Origin: Parasponia andersonii
Lineage: Eukaryota > Streptophyta > Magnoliopsida > Rosales > Cannabaceae
Direction of reading: 5' to 3'
Assembly: GCA_002914805.1 (NCBI GenBank)
Contig: JXTB01000107.1
Span: forward strand, 473,988-537,987
DNA: 64,000 nt
This document shows positions 1 to 11,453 of this stretch, piece by piece (the stretch's first letter is position 1; the number at the start of each line of letters is the position of its first letter). Below the pieces are notes generated by a model, which worked only from the letters and a program-made list of their open reading frames with translations, ran no database searches and was not told the DNA's origin. A program made the position numbers and the translations under genes.

Positions 1-160
1 TTGTACATGACCAATACCTTTCGAAGGTTCCCAAATTGGGTTGGATCAGTTTCGGTTTACTTGTTTTTCGATTTCATGTTTTTTGTTTTGCTCGAAACAA
101 TGGTCCTTTTGGATATTTTGTCTTTATTCTAATCTGGGTTTTTGGTTGCGGGCAACGAAG

Positions 161-363
161 AAGGGGTGGAGGCCTAGTGATGTGGAAGCTCGGCCATATT
201 TTGTGTTGGGTGATCTGTGGATAAATTTCAAGGAGTGGAACACTTATGGTGTGGGAGTGCCTCTAATATTGAATGTCTGTGATAGTGTGGTTCAGTACTA
301 CGTTCCTTATCTATCCTACATTCAAATATATGGCGACTCTACAAAGTTATCCATAAAGCCGAG
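161..363 (+). pseudogene. Isolated exon of a DUF789-family gene (partial)
   Basis: The translation in the frame of an ATG at 41 matches the start of the plant DUF789 domain: GWRPSDVEARPYFVLGDLW, then VPLILN and DSVVQYYVPYLSYIQIYGDS. This family is plant-wide and of unknown function. The match begins near residue 41 of that frame, so the ATG at 41 is probably not a true start; upstream sequence reads as intron or degraded exon. An acceptor-like AG lies at 159-160. A donor-like AG|GT lies at 363/364 (gag|gtattt), directly after the conserved block, so this looks like a real internal exon. The family continues with an acidic Ser-rich region and a second conserved block; I found neither in 364-2170. 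Either the next exon lies beyond a very long intron or the rest is lost. The 5' part would be outside the window. A stretch near position 7 reading MTN..RRF faintly resembles the MTNLERF start of the domain, but I do not rely on it. Confidence 0.6.
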
Positions 364-2174
364 GTATTTAAGCGTGCTAATTTTTTTGTGCATTTGAATA
401 TACTTATTGGGAAGCATTTCGACCCTATTTGGTATATGAATTGTTGTGAGTTGTGACAGATATAATCTTGTAATATTGGTTCATTAGTTTTGTTCTCTAA
501 ATGTTTCTACTCAAAATTATTTTTTTGAGCTAGTCGGAGAATGACTTTTCGCTATATGGGTGGGTTCTCTTAGATTTTGAACGTCAATATGTTGTGACCA
601 TGTCATAGACAAGGGCCCTGAAACTTGATGCTTTTTTTTTTTCCCTAAAAAACAAATAGTCATGCTGATTATTCACTTGCCATGCTATGAAATTGCAACT
701 ACCTCCAAAGTTATTAATTGTAAGTCTCTAATTTTATACCAGCACCATTTCATACAGAACCTTTTTTTTTTAATTCCTTTTCTTTTTATAAAGCATCTAT
801 AGTCTTTTCAGGATTTTGCATTTGCTTCCATTCTTGGATTGTTTCTTTCATTCTCAAAATGGATTGCACTCTCTTATTTAGTCAAGCTATGTGGTCAAAA
901 CATAGAAGGTTTCTCCTAATGTCCCTCTCTCTCAATCCCTTAGCTTGTGTAAGTTGTTAAGCATGGAAAAGGGGCATGCTAATGAGGTATGTGACTTTCG
1001 ATAAGTCAAAAGAAATATTCATAAGATTTTTTGCATCTCTTCTTTACTGAATCTGTTGTTATTTATTATCTGGTCAATGGTGATTTTGCTAGATTTGGTG
1101 TTTAATTTTCTTCTATCTTATTGAAATGTGGCATCTCACATTCTCTAAGGATTTCATGTCTCTGGATTTGCAAAAGACTATTGCTGGCTGATCCCCTTAG
1201 CAATTGTTTATTTTGCACACGATATATCAGAAGGTTAGTATAGCTTTCTAATGGAGTCTATATCCAGCTAACAATTTACAACCTGAAATGTAACTTGGAA
1301 AGCGTAGTAATTAAGTTGTGGTTAGTTCCAAATATATAAAATGTTATAAAAATACTACAATTATTGGAGATGAAGTTTATGGAAAAGTTTTTGTGTGTTT
1401 ATGCTTATCCCAATTTAGTTATTAATTGTTGAGATACAAAACTAAAATTTTTAGCTACTTCTCTTTTAGCTCGAAGCTTTATTTTCTCTTTAGCTTTTGT
1501 TTGTTTAATATTCTCGTGAATCATTGATTCTTTTTTAATTTCGAAGGACAGGAACAAATCAATAGATGTCCTTAGAGACAAATGAACTTAGAGATGCCGA
1601 GGATGTGGGTAAGATTATCTAAAGTCATTATTTCTATGAACTTAAAAATTGTAGATTGTTATAAACTATTGTAGATCAAGCATCCTTTTTTTTTTTTTCC
1701 TTTTTCAAATAAGACATAAACTATTTCAAGAGTTGATCTGACTCTCGATAGCAACAGCCACTGCATCCAACTGATGCTTGGTTGTTACTTTTTATCATTC
1801 TTATATTTTGAAAAAAATATGTTCATTGTGTGTGTGTCTCTCTCTCTGGCTCTTTTAAATGCAGCAGAGGCTATTTTATGCAGCGTTGATTTTACAACTC
1901 TACAACAACGACCTCAACTTCCAATTACCACCTCTACCTCATAGGATAGAGGTTTTTTTTTTTTTTTTTTTATATTGTAAATTTATGAATAATTTATATC
2001 ACTTTTACTATTTAATAATTTTTTGTATTAATTTACTTGTTATTAATTATTAATATATGAATTAATTATATATATTCTTAAATTATTTATCAATTACTAA
2101 AAATTTTAATTATTTATTAGTAATTATTAATTGATAAATGCAAATAAATAGTTAATTTTTTAAAATTTAATATG
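364..2174. other. AT-rich non-coding stretch
   Basis: No convincing coding sequence. It contains several poly-T runs (for example 1687-1700 and 1952-1970) and a strongly AT-rich block at 1940-2160. The short open frames here have no recognisable motif. It may be intron or former intergenic DNA downstream of the DUF789 exon. Confidence 0.5.
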
Positions 2175-2568
2175 ACAATTGCCGACACATAAAAGCTAGG
2201 ACGTCAAAATTTTATCAATTCAAAAAAAATTAATTATTAACTTTCCTTTTTCCTGACACGTTTTTGCGTCGATAAAGAGTCTGATATTTGCTGATATGTA
2301 TTTTGCGTCGACATAAGTTTGACTTTTTCACCGATGCAAGACTTTTGCCGACGTATATTTTGCGTTGGTGTAAGTCTGATCTTTTCACCGACGCAAGATG
2401 TTCGCCGATGCAACGCATACGGCGGCATAAGCTCATGATGCATAGGTAAAAGTATCTTTTGCCGACGTGTGTCATTTTTCGTCGGTACTTGACTTTTAGC
2501 TACGGTCTTTCGTTGAAGATATTTACCGACAGAAAATTGCGTCAGTAAAAGTTTTATTCTTTGTAGTG
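2175..2568. mobile_element. CACTA (En/Spm) element, terminal fragment
   Basis: The stretch ends ...ttctttgtagtg at 2568, which read backwards is CACTACAAAGAA, a CACTA-type terminal inverted repeat. The preceding ~390 bases hold many copies of a subterminal motif in both orientations (variants of ACCGACGCAA / TTGCGTCGGT), for example near 2268, 2330, 2390, 2470 and 2530. Arrays of short motifs inside the ends are typical of this superfamily. I could not find a matching CACTA start upstream, so only one end is visible. The open frames on the minus strand are translations of the motif array and are not genes. Confidence 0.65.
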
Positions 2569-2655
2569 AGGGACAACAAATTAAAAAGAAAAGAGAAAAT
2601 AATTCTGAAAAAATTTGTCTTAACAAATTCTCCAAGTGTGAAAGTGCGAATAATC

Positions 2656-3796
2656 TGTTAGCAATCTTTATGTTGCAACATGACTAGTTTCACAGTCATG
2701 TTACAACATGCGACTAAATATTTGACCTGAATAAGTTTTTCAGTATTTTTTATATTTTCTTTTTATATGCTTTAGGTCACGATTTGTATAGTTGTCGAAC
2801 ATAAAAATCTGATCATATTAATGCATAGACGGATCATAAAAATCTGATCATATTAATGCATAGACAGATTCAATTGAGAAAGAATGAGTAAGTGATTCTT
2901 TCCTAAATTAGTTTTGAGTATATGTCTATATTTCATTAAGGAAATTCCTTTAATTGAATATTTTATGTGTAGTATCTTTTATGAAAGTTTCCTTAACTCA
3001 TTTGTGCTGATTCTCACTGATTAAAGTTACTCTAATTCGTGTTATAAGTTGTCAAATAGGTTTGAGTAACTTATATATTTATACTAGGAAAGTAATCTGA
3101 AAGTTTCCTTTTTATGTTACAACATGACTGGGTTGATAGACCATATTGCAATACGTGGACAGAATCAGCGACTACTTTCCAGATCCGTTTTCTAAGTTTA
3201 ATAATAAACTTGGTTGATTTTACAAGTCTTTTAATTAATATTAATTGCTCTTAATTGTTATTTTGTAAATCTTACACATGAAGGCTTGCTTTATTCTCTA
3301 TTTAAAGACCACTCAAGAGTAGCTCTATGTAGAGAGACCATTTATTGTATTTTTTGGTTTTAAAAGAAAAGTTTTTCTTTTAGCCATATTTTAGACTTAG
3401 GAGGTGTCCTAGTCGTTTAAGTGATAGTGTTTCGGGAGAGGTGCTGATTATATTCGGGAGAAGATCGACTTTAAGTACCTGAAGGGATTTCAGAAGAACG
3501 AAGTCAACCTAAGACGAGTTGTGCTCACTAGACACATTAGTGAAGGAATACATCTATATTGCGACAATCAAAAGAGGGAGTCTTTTTATTGTATAAGTCA
3601 AATTAGTATTTGTATTCATTCAAACTTTCCTAATAGTATTTATTATTTGGGCGTGGCCCCTTGGACGTAGGTTATCAGGAGATAATTGAACCAAGTAAAA
3701 ATATCTTGTGTTATTTTTACAATTTTCACACTACCACCTTACATAATTAATTAGAAATTAATTTTATTCAGTAATATCTGATAAACGGACCTAACA
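2656..3796 (+). repeat. 5' LTR of the copia element
   Basis: Proposed boundaries are TGTTAG at 2656 and CTAACA at 3796, giving the inverted ends TGTTA/TAACA expected of an LTR. The primer binding site follows immediately. Inside is a 35-bp perfect-but-one tandem duplication (2800-2834 and 2835-2869) and a short inverted repeat CATGACT/AGTCATG near 2680-2700. The left boundary is inferred because there is no second LTR to align. Confidence 0.65.
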
Positions 3797-3798
3797 AT

Positions 3799-3809
3799 TG
3801 GTATCAGAG
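3799..3809 (+). promoter_or_regulatory. Primer binding site (tRNA-Met type)
   Basis: TGGTATCAGAG sits two bases after the LTR end. It is complementary to the 3' end of plant initiator tRNA-Met, the usual primer for copia reverse transcription. Confidence 0.85.
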
Positions 3810-3866
3810 AGGGACACTAATGCTTTTAGTGAGATTTTACAGTATATTTGATCTGATTTTTCAGGT

Positions 3867-5589
3867 ATGTCATTTCTTGTTGAAGGTGGGTCCATATCAC
3901 GCCATTCACTTCTTGATGGCACGAACTACTCCTATTGGAAGGCACGTATGAAAGCTTTCATTAAGGCTCTTAATGAAAAAGCTTGGAGATCTGTTCTTAG
4001 TGGTTGGAGTCCTCCAACTATTAAGGATGATGAAGGGAAGGATATTATTAAATCTGAGTTGACATGGTCATCCGATGATGACAAACTTACTAATTACAAT
4101 TCTAAGGCTTTGCATGCTATATTAAATGGAGTAGATGCTACTAGGATTAAGATGATCACAAATTGTGAATCTGCAAAAGAGGCTTGAGATATTTTACAAA
4201 CACACTTTAAGGGTTTCGGTGATATGAAAAGGACCAAATTAATCATGTTTACCTTTAAATTTGAAGAATTGCGAATCAGAGAAGATGAAACATTATCTGA
4301 ATATTTCACTAAGCTTTATGATATCTCTAACGAAACTTTTGCTCTTGGAAAACGTTTTTCAAATACAAAGATGGTTAGAAAAATTTTTCGATCATTACCT
4401 GACAGGTTTCAGCCAAAACTCACAGCAATAGATGAGAGCAAAAACCTTGACACCATGAAAGTTGAAGAGCTAATGGGGTCTCTTCAGACCTATGAGATGG
4501 ACATTAAGCAAAGAAAAAAGGAGAAAAGCATTGCTTTAAAAGCTGCATCTGAACCAACCAATAAAGAAGGTGAAGAAGAGAGTAACGAGCTTGCCCTCTT
4601 ATCAAAGAACTTCAACAAGTTCTTGAAGAAGATGAGCAAAAAGTCAAAACCTGATAATTTCAGCAAAGGTAAGCCCTCTCCTAAACCTGATTTTAATAAG
4701 AAAAAAGGGATTCAATGCAGAGAATGCGAGGGATATGACCACGTGCAAGCTGAGTGTGCCAATACCTTGAAGAAAAAGACAAAGGCTATGACTACTATAT
4801 GGAGTGATGAAGAATCTGAAGGTAGTCAAGATGAAGATGACAACCATGTAAGTAATCACGTAGCCTTCGGTGTTTTTTTTGTTTCAGATGATGTTTGTTC
4901 TTTTCAGAAATCTGCAGGTCCTGTTGCAATACAGCTACACAGAGCAATTTTGTTGCAACATCCGGAACAGAAAAAGATCACAATACTGATTTTGATTCTG
5001 ACAGTGATGAATCTGAACTGAATGCAGAATCAATTCAAGCATCATATGAGAATATGTATTCTCAATAGATTAGAGTGGTTGATCAGAATAGATCACTTGA
5101 AGTAAGAATTTCTGTCTTTATTTAGTACAAGGATAATTCAGAAAAAAAGTGCAGAAATTGGAGGCTTTGGTTGCTGAAAAAGAAGCAAAATTAAAAGAAG
5201 TCTCAACTGAACTTGAAAGGACTCAAAAGTCCTTAAAAATGTTGAATTCAGGGACTTCTAATTTGGATCATATTCTGACAATTGGAAAATCCAGATCTGA
5301 TCATAAAGGACTCGGATTTAAAAGTGAGCACTCTAACTCCAAAACTGTTTTTGTTAAGAGTTCAATTTCTAACTCTGGTGCAAGAACAAGTATCGATGTT
5401 GCACCACAGAATAAAATTGCTTCACCATTACAAGTTACAGGTAGTCGTGTTGATGTTGCAACACACCATAAATTAGCAGCATCTGGTTCAATAGGTAAGT
5501 ATGGTAAGTTTATTCCAACTTGTTACTTTTGTGGTATTAAAGGTCATATCAGACCTCGGTGTTTTATATTGATGAATTTTTTAGAAAAT
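3867..5589 (+). pseudogene. copia gag, degenerate
   Basis: Gag is the structural protein that packages element RNA. The start is taken at the ATG at 3867, 60 bases after the primer site. Residues ~15-60 contain LLDGTNYSYWKARM and EKAWRSVLSGW, hallmark of this gag family. TGA at 4185-4187 replaces an expected Trp (context CESAKEA*), and the frame resumes without shift to 5021. A zinc knuckle (CX2CX4HX4C, CRECEGYDHVQAEC) lies near 4718-4760. A frameshift near 4900-4990 moves the reading into another frame, with further stops at about 5066 and 5123. A Lys/Glu-rich coiled-coil-like segment (5149-5250) and a second CCHC (CYFCGIKGHIRPRC, about 5521-5562) follow. The order matches Sire-type gag, and the gene is dead in several places. 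Confidence 0.8.
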
Positions 5590-5676
5590 TAATATTTTTC
5601 ACATATGATTCCTTTCTAAAAAAAAACATCTAGGAAAAAGATAGAATTTTCAAATAAAATAAGAAAAGTTTGGATA

Positions 5677-6936
5677 AAAAAATCTGAACTTAATTGTTTT
5701 GGAGTTTTTACGTGTTTTAGAACATGTGCTACTAATGTTTGGTACTTTGATAGTGGGTGTTCTAGACACATGACAGGTGACAAATCTATACTGGAAAATT
5801 ACAAGGAAGATGCTTATGGTCTTGTCACTTTTTGTGATGGTGTGAAAGGAAGAGTCCTTGGAAGAGGAACTCTCAATGTTGAAGGATTCCCTAGATTGAA
5901 GAATGTTTTGCATGTTGAAGGACTTAAGACTAATTTGATTAGTATAAGTCAGATTTGTGATCAAAATCTTCATGTTAATTTTACCCGTGATAAATGTGTT
6001 GTCATAGATAAAAGCGGGAACTCTATTTTAGAAGGATTGAGATTCATTGACAATTATTATACTTTGACTATTCCACAAACCTGTAATAATGTATCCATGA
6101 ATGAGATTAAATTGTGGCATGAAAAATTGGGTCATTTGAATTTTAAAATATTGAAAAGAATTGTCTCTACGGGTGCTGTTCGAGGATTATCAGGTCTTGA
6201 TAAAAAATCACCAGGTATATGTGGATTTTGTAAAATTGAGAAACAATTGAAGACTACACACAAAGTTGTACAACATAGTACAACATCAAAGGTACTAGAG
6301 CTACTTCATATGGATTTGATGGGTTTTATTCAAGTAGAAAGCATTGGAGGTAAACGTTATGTCTTTGTGTGCGTGGATGATTTTTCCAGGTACTCTTGGG
6401 TAGATTTCTTAAGAGAGAAATCTGACACGTTTGATGCTTTCAAAATATTGTGTGTGAAACTTAAGACTGAGAAAAATTACAAGATAGGGAGAATTCGGAG
6501 CGATCACGATAAAGAATTTGAAAACATTGTCTATACTAATTTTTGTGATGAACATGGCATTTCACATGAATTTTCTGCACCTAAAACACCTCAACAAAAC
6601 GCTGTAGTAGAGAGAAAAAATAGAACTTTGCAGGAAATGGCTCGTGTCATGCTCAACAGTAAGAAGCTATCCAAGAGATTGTGGGCTGAAGTAATAAGCA
6701 CGGTGTGTTATACCGTTAACTATGCCTATTTGCGCCCAGGTACAGCAAAAATACCCTATGAGATTTGGCATGATAAGAAACCTAACTTAAGTTATTTTCA
6801 TATTTTTAGGAGTACATTTTATATCCTAAATGATCTGGAACACTTGGGTAAGTTTGACGCTAAAAGTGATGTAGGTGTTTTTCTGGGTTATTCAAATAAT
6901 AGTAGAGCTTATCGTATTTATAATATGAGAACATAA
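5677..6936 (+). pseudogene. copia protease and integrase, degenerate pol segment
   Basis: The aspartic protease active site reads WYFDSGCSRHMTGD with the catalytic Asp codon at 5749-5751. The GAG-pre-integrase zinc-binding region follows (LWHEKLGHLNF near 6113; CGFCK near 6222). The integrase core keeps all three acidic residues: HMDLMGF (6308), IRSDHDKEFEN (6496, where the usual Gly after DH is Asp) and VVERKNRTLQEMARV (6604). The frame is open from 5770 to a TAA at 6934-6936 that replaces a Gln codon (context MRT*S). Upstream, 5590-5670 is stop-rich and has lost recognisable coding. Integrase would insert element cDNA into the host genome, but here it is cut off from a working gag and RT. 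Confidence 0.85.
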
Positions 6937-6942
6937 TCTATT

Positions 6943-7140
6943 ATGGAATCTGCTAATGTTGTTGTTGATGATCTTAAAGATTTTGCAGATTTTTCACAAG
7001 AAGATGAAATTCATAGCTTTACTGATGAAGCTGTTGTTAATCCTGTTTCTGATTCACATGTTACAACTCAGCCTGACGCTGTAACAGGACCAGACAATCC
7101 TGTTACAACATCAGGATCAGATGTTATAACATCCTCCGGA
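6943..7140 (+). pseudogene. copia integrase-RT linker
   Basis: An acidic Ser/Thr/Val-rich linker (MESANVVVDD onward) in the same frame as the integrase. It ends at a TAG at 7141-7143, after which the frame continues toward the reverse transcriptase. The length and composition are normal for the variable region between integrase and RT in this lineage. Confidence 0.7.
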
Positions 7141-7170
7141 TAGAGAGACACGTTATCTGTTGAACCTTCA

Positions 7171-8468
7171 GTGGATATTCATGATCTAATCAGAATAGAA
7201 CCATCATCAAGGGTGAAGAAAAATCATCCTTCTGATCTTGTTATAGGTAATCCTAATGATGTGATGGTCACAAGGAGGAGAAACATAAATCTGATAAAAT
7301 ATGTGTGTTTTACCTCTATGATTGAGCCTAAAAATGTTAAAGAAGCCCTATTAGATAAATTTTGGGTAAAAGCAATGCAAAAGGAATTAGAACAGTTCAC
7401 TAGGAACGATGTGTGGACACTTGCACCTAGACTTAAGAATTCTAATGTGATTGGAACCAAATGGATTTATAAGTTTAAATCTGATGAATTTGGTAACATA
7501 ATTAGAAACAAAGCTAGGTTGGTTGCCCAAGGATACACACAAGTTGAGGGCATTGATTTCGATGAAACATTTACTCCCGTTGCTAGATTGGAATCTATTC
7601 GCTTACTTCTTGCCATTACATGTCTCATAGGCTTTACTTTATATCAAATATATAAAGTGCATTTTTAAATGGTATTTTGAATGAGGAAACTTATATAGAA
7701 CAACCTAAAGGTTTTAAAGATCCATATTTGTCTAACCATGTTTTTAAACTCAAAAAAGCACTATATGGAATGAAACAGGCACCTAGGGCATGGTATGAAA
7801 GGTTGAAAATTTTTTTGATTGAAAAAGGCTACAAGAGAGGGGGAGTAGACAAAACTTTATTCATCAAGTACTTTGAATCTGGTATTATTATTGCTCAAAT
7901 ATATGTTGATGACATTATTTTTGATTCTACATCTGATAATAAAGTACATGAATTTGTTACCCAGATGAAGAAGGAGTTCGAGATGAGTATGGTAGGCGAG
8001 TTGACATTTTTTCTAGGTTTGCAGGTTAAGCAACTTGAAGATCGGATTTTCATATCTCAATCCAAATACGCCAAAAACCTTGTGAAGAAATTCGGTTTGG
8101 AATCTGCCAAACACATGAATACTCCCATGAGTACTAATCTCAAGTTGACCAAAGATAAAAATGGTGTTGATGTTGATCCAATGCTCTATACGAGCATGAT
8201 AGGAAGTCTATTATATCTTACAGCTAGTCGTCCTGATATTTCCTGTAGTGTTGGTATTTGTGCTAGATATCAATCTAGACCTAAGGAGTCTCATATTCTT
8301 GCTGTAAAAAGAATCATTAGATATGTTAATGAGACTGTTGATTATGGAATTTGGTATTCAAAGGAAACTAATACTCATCTTGTTGGTTATAGTGATACAG
8401 ATTGGGCAGGAATGCTGACGACAGAAAAAATACAACTGGAGGTTATTTCTACCTCGGGAATAACCTGA
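7171..8468 (+). pseudogene. copia reverse transcriptase, frameshifted
   Basis: The RVT_2 domain begins with WVKAMQKELEQF and WTLAPR and includes TKWIYKFKSDEFGNI and KARLVAQGYTQVEGIDFDETFTPVA. Around 7645-7665 small deletions destroy the first catalytic region (normally a VDVKSAFLNG-type motif): the Asp is missing and the frame shifts, so the first part stops at 7668. Coding resumes at 7677 with NEETYIEQPKGF and LYGMKQAPRAWYERL. The YVDD catalytic motif is intact at 7902-7913. A second frameshift near 8405-8415 separates this part from RNase H. Reverse transcription would require these regions in one polyprotein, so the enzyme is inactive. Confidence 0.88.
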
Positions 8469-8842
8469 TTTCATGGCACAGCAAAAAGCTGAACTCCATC
8501 TCTTTATCGACTGCCGAAGCTGAGTACATTGCTGTTGGGAGTTATTGCACACAGCTGTTGTGGATGAAACAAATGCTAAAGGACTACGATATTGAATTGG
8601 ATAATTTAGTAGTAAATTGTGATAACACTAGTGCTATCAATATTTCTAAAAATCCAGTGCAACATTCTAGGACTAACCATATTAATATTCGTCATCATTT
8701 TATTAGAGAATTGATTGAAAATAATATCATTGTTTTAGAGTATGTTGTAATAAAGCAACAGCTTGCAGACATATTCACCAAACCACTTGATTTTGTGTAT
8801 TTTGATTTCTTGAGGAAGTCTTTGGGAATTTGTTCTATGTAA
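8402..8842 (+). pseudogene. copia RNase H domain and pol C-terminus
   Basis: Copia-type RNase H removes the RNA strand of the RNA-DNA hybrid. The first Asp is in GYSDTDWAG at the end of the preceding frame. After a frameshift the domain continues with TTGGYFYLG, STAEAEYIA (catalytic Glu), NCDNTSAI and the family-typical HIN.RHHFIRE and LADIFTKPLD. It stops at 8842 with a normal C-terminus (RKSLGICSM). The tail is well kept; only the frameshift at its start is a lesion. Confidence 0.85.
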
Positions 8843-10142
8843 ATATTTCTATTTTATTTTATGCCAAATTTTTGCCATTTGAAATTGAAATTTTTGTGTG
8901 TGGAAAGTTTAAAAGAAATTTTTGAAAGAGATGATTTTTATTAATCATAATTTAATTTTTTTTAATGTGCAGTCTTTGTTATCTCATCTTATAAAATTTT
9001 TGGATTGATTGATGAAAGATGGATTATTTTAGATTGAACTTTAACTGATGAACCTTTGTTTGTTTGATCTTAGAAAAATTTGTAAAAAAAAAACTACCTA
9101 CATTGATGTGTGAAAGCCATCTATGAGTAATCCGGTGCTATGTATCACAAATACAGTAGAGGACGATTTACCATGTGAAAAGGGCTACCTTAGTGATAAA
9201 GTGAAAGTTACTAACTGTGGGTGCTTCATTTTTGTGTTGTTATTAAAAAAAAAAAAGGTAGTAGTAATAAACAAAGATGTACTGCTCAGAAAATCACAGC
9301 ACACGCTTATAACCTGAAATTTAGAATGGAATTTTGCGGAGATCAACATTTTTAAGGTAAGTCAGTTGTCTTTCGATCCTTGATGGTTAATTAATCTAAA
9401 AGCAATCCGGAAATTTTATTTGATAAAATTGACAAGTCCTGTTTATTTTAAAAATTAATTTATGATTGACATAAATTTATTTGTTTCAATTTTTCATTCT
9501 AGCTTTCTATACATATTAAATTTTGATTTTGTGGCAAAATAAGGTATGTTATAAAATTGAGATATTTACAGTTCTTTATTAAAAAAAAAAAAAGGTGGTT
9601 TATGGAAAGGTTTCCCTTCTTTAGTCTCATTATTCCTCGTCTGTTTCACGGCTACTTTGAGTACCGATGAAGTAGACATTTTGTCAACAACGTCATCTTT
9701 ATGCTACGGAGGTGCATGCTCAGGTGCATCTATCTCGCTGATCACAATTGTCAGTATTCAAGTTGCTAATAAACTTTGCTTCTTCTTGAGTTCAGTCCCC
9801 AAACTTACGATTCTTCAATGATACGAGTCCGAAATTTTTGTCTTCTTTGGGCTTGTGTATGACTTTGAGATATTATTTTCTTCTTTCTAATAAGTTTGTT
9901 TTGTGTTTAATCTTTGGTATTGATGAGCTGGGATTTAAGAAGTTGATTAGGAGCCTCTTTTTATTATATTCTTTCTCTAATTAGACCTAAAATAAATAGA
10001 TAAATAAATAAGAGAATAAAAAGAGAAAGTGTTAAAATCTTATAGGCACGCTTTTTAATTAGATTGGTATCCACTTGCATGACAAGTTTTTTCCTTATAA
10101 AACCCCAAATATTTCAAATTTGTATCTATATATGAGTATATA
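8843..10142. other. AT-rich stretch after copia pol; no gene seen
   Basis: The first part (to roughly 9330) is probably untranslated copia sequence or former 3' region, because the expected 3' LTR and a clear polypurine tract are missing. Two A-runs occur near 9246 and 9582. The stretch 9600-9900 is less AT-rich and looks single-copy within this window, but no frame shows a recognisable domain. Confidence 0.4.
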
Positions 10143-10397
10143 TGTCACTAAAAAAAAAACTAATTAACGGCATGTATTTAATGACTGTTCATATAGAATC
10201 GCTGTTACTTTGAACCGAGCAGCCTTTCTCGTCGATTTCGGTTCAACCGCTAAGAAAGACCTTAATTTTTTTAAAAGCTTTTTGGACAGTTCAACCAGAA
10301 CTGCCAACAATACTATTGTTAAGCCTTTAACAATAGTTTCGGCAAAATTGCAGTTAAATCGCATATAAAAGAGGGCTGACCTAGCCTTCAGTCCTTA

Positions 10398-10511
10398 TTT
10401 CCTCTCCTTCTCTCTATTTATAGTCGTGATACAACACCTCTACCTTTGTCTCCCTTTCCTCTCCTTCTCTCTATTTCTAGTCGTGATACAACACCTCTAC
10501 CTTTGTCTTCC
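10398..10511. repeat. 57-bp tandem duplication
   Basis: Two nearly identical copies (10398-10454 and 10455-10511) of a pyrimidine-rich unit beginning TTTCCTCTCCTTCTCTCTAT and ending in CCTTTGTCT. The unit lies in the probable 5' leader of the CACTA transposase gene, downstream of the subterminal repeats. Confidence 0.9.
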
Positions 10512-10721
10512 TTGTGGACAGCAGCCCCATTCCGCCCATTTTTGCCTTTAAAATCACCCTCATTTGGCTCAAAGTACTTCATTCTATGTAGGTAAGCTCT
10601 CTATGCTTGAAATTTTTAAGAGTTTTTGTATTATAATAATTATATTTAACCTAAAAATAGTTTAAAAAGTTTTATGATTAATTACTGCAATTCTCGATCA
10701 ATATCAAATATGATTTTTTTC

Positions 10722-11021
10722 GCTCATTTTTTGGTTGATGTAAATTCCAATTTGAACGGGTATAATAATTTTTGCATCAAATTTAGAGTATTATTGCATT
10801 ATAGGTCACTTTGAGGTAATGTTTTTATTTAATTCGAAATTTTTTTTAATCTCATATGTGATTGTTTTGTTGCTCATTTTGTTTGTTAATTTACATTCCA
10901 ATTTGAATAGATATGTCAATTCTTGCATCAAGTTTGGAGTATTGTTGCATTTTAGGTCATTTAAGGTAAATTTTTTATTTAATCCAAAATATATTTTAAT
11001 TTTAGAAATTAAAATAAAATC
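10722..11021. repeat. Imperfect ~150-bp tandem duplication
   Basis: A unit starting GCTCATTTT at 10722 is repeated from 10872. Shared blocks include aaTTCCAATTTGAA, TTGCATCAA, GAGTATT.TTGCAT and TTTTTATTTAAT. The two copies are clearly diverged, so the duplication is old. The 81-residue open frame here has no recognisable motif. Confidence 0.7.
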
Positions 11022-11453
11022 TATGTTGCTATATGTTGTTATATTGTTTTGCTTTAGTCATTAACAATTATAATTTGTTAATATAACCAGATTGTTATGA
11101 ATTTTATAGTTTTTCTTATATTTATGTGATTTTACTATGTGTGTTATGTGTATATTATCATTTATTCGATAAATTATATAGTTACTAATTTTAGATAGAT
11201 AATATTTTGAATTTACATAATCTTTAATTGAAAAAAGATAAGTATTGACAAAATTAGTTAGTTATTAGGGTACTAATGTTGTTAATTTAATACAAAGTTT
11301 GAATTGAGTTGAATTTAGAGGTTTACAAAGATGATGTGATACATTGAGTTGGGTTTGAAGTATAGCCGAGTGGTATGCACTAAATTTTTGCAGGGGATTA
11401 GTCAATTTTTAAAGAGAAATTCTGTCGAATTTTATTTAGAATTTTAGTGAGTA

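Larger units (their letters stand above)
2656..8842 (+). mobile_element. Ty1/copia LTR retrotransposon, defective, 3' LTR not found
   Basis: Order 5' LTR, tRNA-Met-type primer binding site, gag, protease, integrase, reverse transcriptase, RNase H is the copia order. The gag with a WKARM block, a CCHC knuckle, a coiled-coil-like spacer and a second CCHC resembles the Sire/Maximus lineage (inference from motifs). Coding is broken by several in-frame stops and frameshifts, so the element cannot be autonomous. No copy of the 5' LTR is visible after the end of pol at 8842, so the 3' end is deleted or diverged beyond recognition. An env-like frame, seen in some Sire elements, is absent. Confidence 0.85.

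Noticed and set aside
2230..2635. Two overlapping minus-strand open frames of 81 and 132 residues
   Set aside because: They are translations of the CACTA subterminal motif array, shown by repeated words such as RRKIY and TQN.
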